A DNA stretch of 7,991 nt from JAEUIA01 sp034440255 (GTDB lineage Bacteria; Planctomycetota; UBA1135; GCA-002686595), in contig JAWXBU010000056.1 of assembly GCA_034440255.1 (NCBI GenBank), positions 1 through 7,991 on the forward strand, written 5' to 3'. The position numbers were made by a program, and so were the translations under genes. Below, piece after piece: positions 6,379 to 7,991 of this stretch (positions are counted from its first letter, which is position 1; every line of letters starts with the position of its first letter). The notes under the pieces were generated by a model that saw only the letters and a list, made by a program, of their open reading frames with translations, ran no database searches and was not told where the DNA came from.

Positions 6379-7308
6379 TCATGCGGTCGGCGTGAGATCG
6401 AGCGACAAGTCGAGCGCAGGCGCCGAGTGCGTCACCGCCCCCACAGAAATGCGATCGACGCCGGAACGCGCGACGGCTGCGATCGTGCGCTCGTCGATTC
6501 CGCCGGAAGCTTCCAACTCGATCGTTCTGCCGCGCTCGCTGGCTCGAACACGCAACAACGGACACAGATGCGCCATTTCATCCGGCGTCATGTTGTCGAG
6601 GAGGATGACGTCAGCGCCGCCTTCCACGCCGGCGATGGCTTCGCGCTCGTCGCGTGCTTCGCTGGTGATACGGATCGCGTTGCCGACGGCACGACGCAAG
6701 TCGGTCAGCACCGCTTCGATGGCACGGCCGGCGAGTTCGATGTGATTTTCTTTGACCATCACTTCGTCGAACAAGCCGAAGCGATGATTTTCCCCGCCGC
6801 CGCAACGTACGGCGTACTTCTCGAACCGCCGCAAGTTGGGCGTCGTCTTGCGCGTGTCGAGGATGCGCACCGGATTCATGCCGGCCTCGCGAGCCAGTTC
6901 GACGTAGCGTGCGGTCAACGTCGCCGTGCCCGACAGGCGTTGCGCAAAATTGAGAGCGGTTCGTTCGGCCGCGAGGAGCGCGCGCGCCAGTCCTTCGACG
7001 ATCACGAGATCCTGACCGCGAACGACGCGTGCACCGTCTTCGACGAGCTGCGTCACTTTTGCGGACGGATCGCACAGTTCGAACGTGCGACAGAAGATCG
7101 GCAAACCGGCTATGACGCCTGGCGACTTCGAAAAAAGTCGCGCGCGTGCGCGAGCGCCTTCTGGAATGGCCGTGATCGACGTCAAGTCGCCACCGCCGCG
7201 ATCTTCAGCGAGCGCGGGGCGCAGACAGGCGTCGATTTCGCTCTGGGTGAGCGGCGTCGGAGGGCCGAGACGCGGCGGAGCGAGGTTGTCGTTCGAGCGA
7301 TGGCTCAC
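6379..7308 (-). CDS. nadC: Nicotinate-nucleotide pyrophosphorylase (carboxylating), quinolinate phosphoribosyltransferase
   Basis: NadC converts quinolinate and PRPP to nicotinate mononucleotide, CO2 and pyrophosphate in de novo NAD synthesis, in the cytoplasm as a dimer or hexamer. Numbering from the upstream TTG (7314), motifs are EDRGGGDLTS (37-46), ERTALNFAQRLSGTAT (117-132), ILDTRKTTPNLRRFEKYAVR (151-170), GGGENHRFGLFDEVMVKENH (172-191), ILLDNMTP (237-244) and ASGGIDERT (269-277). Asp240, and Glu219 at the right distance from it, fit the acidic pair that binds metal and PRPP. Two positions are unusual: Asn160 where Gly is typical (TPGLR), and ITSE where VEVE is typical. I chose the GTG at 7306-7308; a TTG at 7312-7314 would add two residues. 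No good ribosome site is seen for either. It is the first gene of the tightly spaced group ending in purB. Confidence 0.95.
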   Translation of the reverse strand: MSHRSNDNLAPPRLGPPTPLTQSEIDACLRPALAEDRGGGDLTSITAIPEGARARARLFSKSPGVIAGLPIFCRTFELCDPSAKVTQLVEDGARVVRGQDLVIVEGLARALLAAERTALNFAQRLSGTATLTARYVELAREAGMNPVRILDTRKTTPNLRRFEKYAVRCGGGENHRFGLFDEVMVKENHIELAGRAIEAVLTDLRRAVGNAIRITSEARDEREAIAGVEGGADVILLDNMTPDEMAHLCPLLRVRASERGRTIELEASGGIDERTIAAVARSGVDRISVGAVTHSAPALDLSLDLTPTA

Positions 7309-7314
7309 AGGCAA

Positions 7315-7421
7315 AATCCGCGCGAAGTGTACGCTCTGACTGTCGCTGCGTCAGGGATCGCGCTACGCAACCTGGCCTCTTGTGGAGGGGCTCGCCAGTG
7401 GACAGCTTGCGGGACCGGCGA
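7315..7421. promoter_or_regulatory. Gap upstream of nadC with a small dyad
   Basis: This 107-base space between the comEA-like stop and the nadC start is long enough for a promoter. CTGAC (7336-7340) and GTCAG (7350-7354) form a 5-base dyad around 9 bases, about 28 to 46 bases upstream of the GTG start. It could be an operator, but no match to a named NAD-repressor site can be claimed. I find no convincing -35/-10 pair. Confidence 0.25.
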
Positions 7422-7766
7422 TCAGCGGTCGCGCGCGCGAGAAGCCTGCAGGAGAACGGCCTCGGCCACACAGCGCACGGTCTCGTCGCCGATTCCGGCG
7501 AGCGATGTCCAAGCCGCGGGTCCGCCACGCAAGCCTCGCTCGTGACGTGCTTCGACGATCAGGCGTGCGCGGGTGGGGCCGATCGAGGGCAGGCGTTGGA
7601 GGTCGCGAAAGTTCATGCGGTCGGGATTGGTCTCGCGCTCGCGTGCGAAGCCGACCGGCATGCGGCTCGTGAAGTCGGGGGTGGGTGCGCGAGCGAGAGT
7701 CGAGCTGAGCAAGAAGCCGACGAGGGCGGGCAGGAGGGAGTCGCGTGTTTGGGTTCTCACATTCAT
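7422..7766 (-). CDS. ComEA-like helix-hairpin-helix DNA-binding protein
   Basis: A small protein of 114 residues. An N-terminal hydrophobic segment (about 10-25, LLPALVGFLLSS) looks like a signal peptide or membrane anchor. After a linker come two helix-hairpin-helix motifs: LQRLPSIGPTRARLIVEAR (56-74) and LAGIGDETVRCVAEAV (89-104), which is the ComEA C-terminal arrangement. ComEA proteins bind incoming DNA outside the inner membrane during natural transformation. Short ComEA-like proteins are widespread and often have no shown competence role, so I do not assign the gene symbol. I chose the ATG at 7764-7766 because it places the hydrophobic segment at the N-terminus. The frame is open to a GTG at 7911-7913, but that would put 49 Arg/Pro/Ser-rich residues ahead of it. 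No strong ribosome site is seen. The 107-base gap to nadC leaves co-transcription open. Confidence 0.75.
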   Translation of the reverse strand: MNVRTQTRDSLLPALVGFLLSSTLARAPTPDFTSRMPVGFARERETNPDRMNFRDLQRLPSIGPTRARLIVEARHERGLRGGPAAWTSLAGIGDETVRCVAEAVLLQASRARDR

Positions 7767-7885
7767 TCGACGAATGGAGTGGGGCTCGGTTGCGGTTCGG
7801 GTGCGAAAAATCGAACCAGCAGATGGGGGGATTGGCCGGGTTGTTTGCACTTGGAAGGAGGAGCGCCATTCCGGTCGATCCAAGT

Positions 7886-7953
7886 GAGGATCCTCGAGTG
7901 GCGAACTCCGCACGCTTGCCGCTCCTCGGCCGCCCGCGGTTTTTCACTCGAGG
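7886..7953. repeat. Palindrome and inverted repeat upstream of the comEA-like gene
   Basis: GAGGATCCTC (7886-7895) is a perfect 10-base palindrome. Overlapping it, CCTCGAGTG (7892-7900) is the exact inverted repeat of CACTCGAGG (7945-7953) with 44 bases between. They lie about 120 to 190 bases upstream of the comEA-like start. They could form alternative RNA structures or protein-binding sites. The rest of 7767-7991 shows no gene I can support. Confidence 0.3.
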
Positions 7954-7991
7954 GAACGATTCCGCTTCGAAGAACTAAGCACACTCGGCCG

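Noticed and set aside
5398..7545. Long plus-strand open frame of 715 residues opposite nadC and neighbours
   Set aside because: Same reason: Arg-rich, domain-free, entirely antisense to recognised genes and overlapping the 4130-6154 frame.
7919..7944. GC-rich stretch followed by five T on the plus strand, resembling a terminator
   Set aside because: The best stems are only 3 to 4 bases or leave a 2-base loop, and there is no plus-strand gene upstream to terminate.
1..7991. CRISPR arrays, defence systems, toxin-antitoxin pairs or retroelements
   Set aside because: No regularly spaced repeats and no proteins of these families on either strand.

Overview
The window suggests a high-GC bacterium of the phylum Planctomycetota. 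The main pointer is the secreted-type FG-GAP repeat protein with a cysteine-bearing C-terminal module (from about 2186 to 2641), a layout I associate with large planctomycete surface proteins. Weak or absent Shine-Dalgarno sequences and GTG starts fit but prove nothing. The phylum call is inference from protein style; no marker gene is present.

Layout. (1) 1-1373: an ISL3-family insertion sequence with one apparently intact transposase (123-1340, +) and a clear right terminal inverted repeat ending at 1373. The left end is probably near 19. (2) 1337-2641 (+): the 3' part of an FG-GAP beta-propeller protein whose N-terminus, including any signal peptide, is missing because the IS lies directly against it. 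The IS supplies an ATG that overlaps the transposase stop (ATGA) and reads in frame through the IS end into the remnant. (3) 2660-3583 (-): a sugar phosphate isomerase/epimerase-like TIM barrel protein, convergent with the remnant. (4) 3584-3901: 318 bases without a convincing gene, holding a hairpin and a pair of short direct repeats. (5) 3902-7766 (-): five genes on one strand, in transcription order a ComEA-like helix-hairpin-helix protein, nadC, an RsbW/SpoIIAB-like ATPase, a VanZ-like membrane protein and a human-type purB. Spacing is tight from nadC to purB (30 bases, a 4-base overlap, 12 bases), so these four are probably one transcription unit. (6) 7767-7991: 225 bases upstream of the comEA-like gene, with short inverted repeats only.

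How the genes fit together. nadC (NAD synthesis) and purB (purine synthesis) are housekeeping enzymes. Between them sit a regulatory ATPase of the anti-sigma type and a VanZ-like membrane protein that look translationally coupled. No sigma factor or anti-anti-sigma partner is visible here. I see no defence system, CRISPR array, tRNA or rRNA. The most unusual structure is the IS/FG-GAP junction at 1337-1375; the rest is mostly ordinary chromosome.
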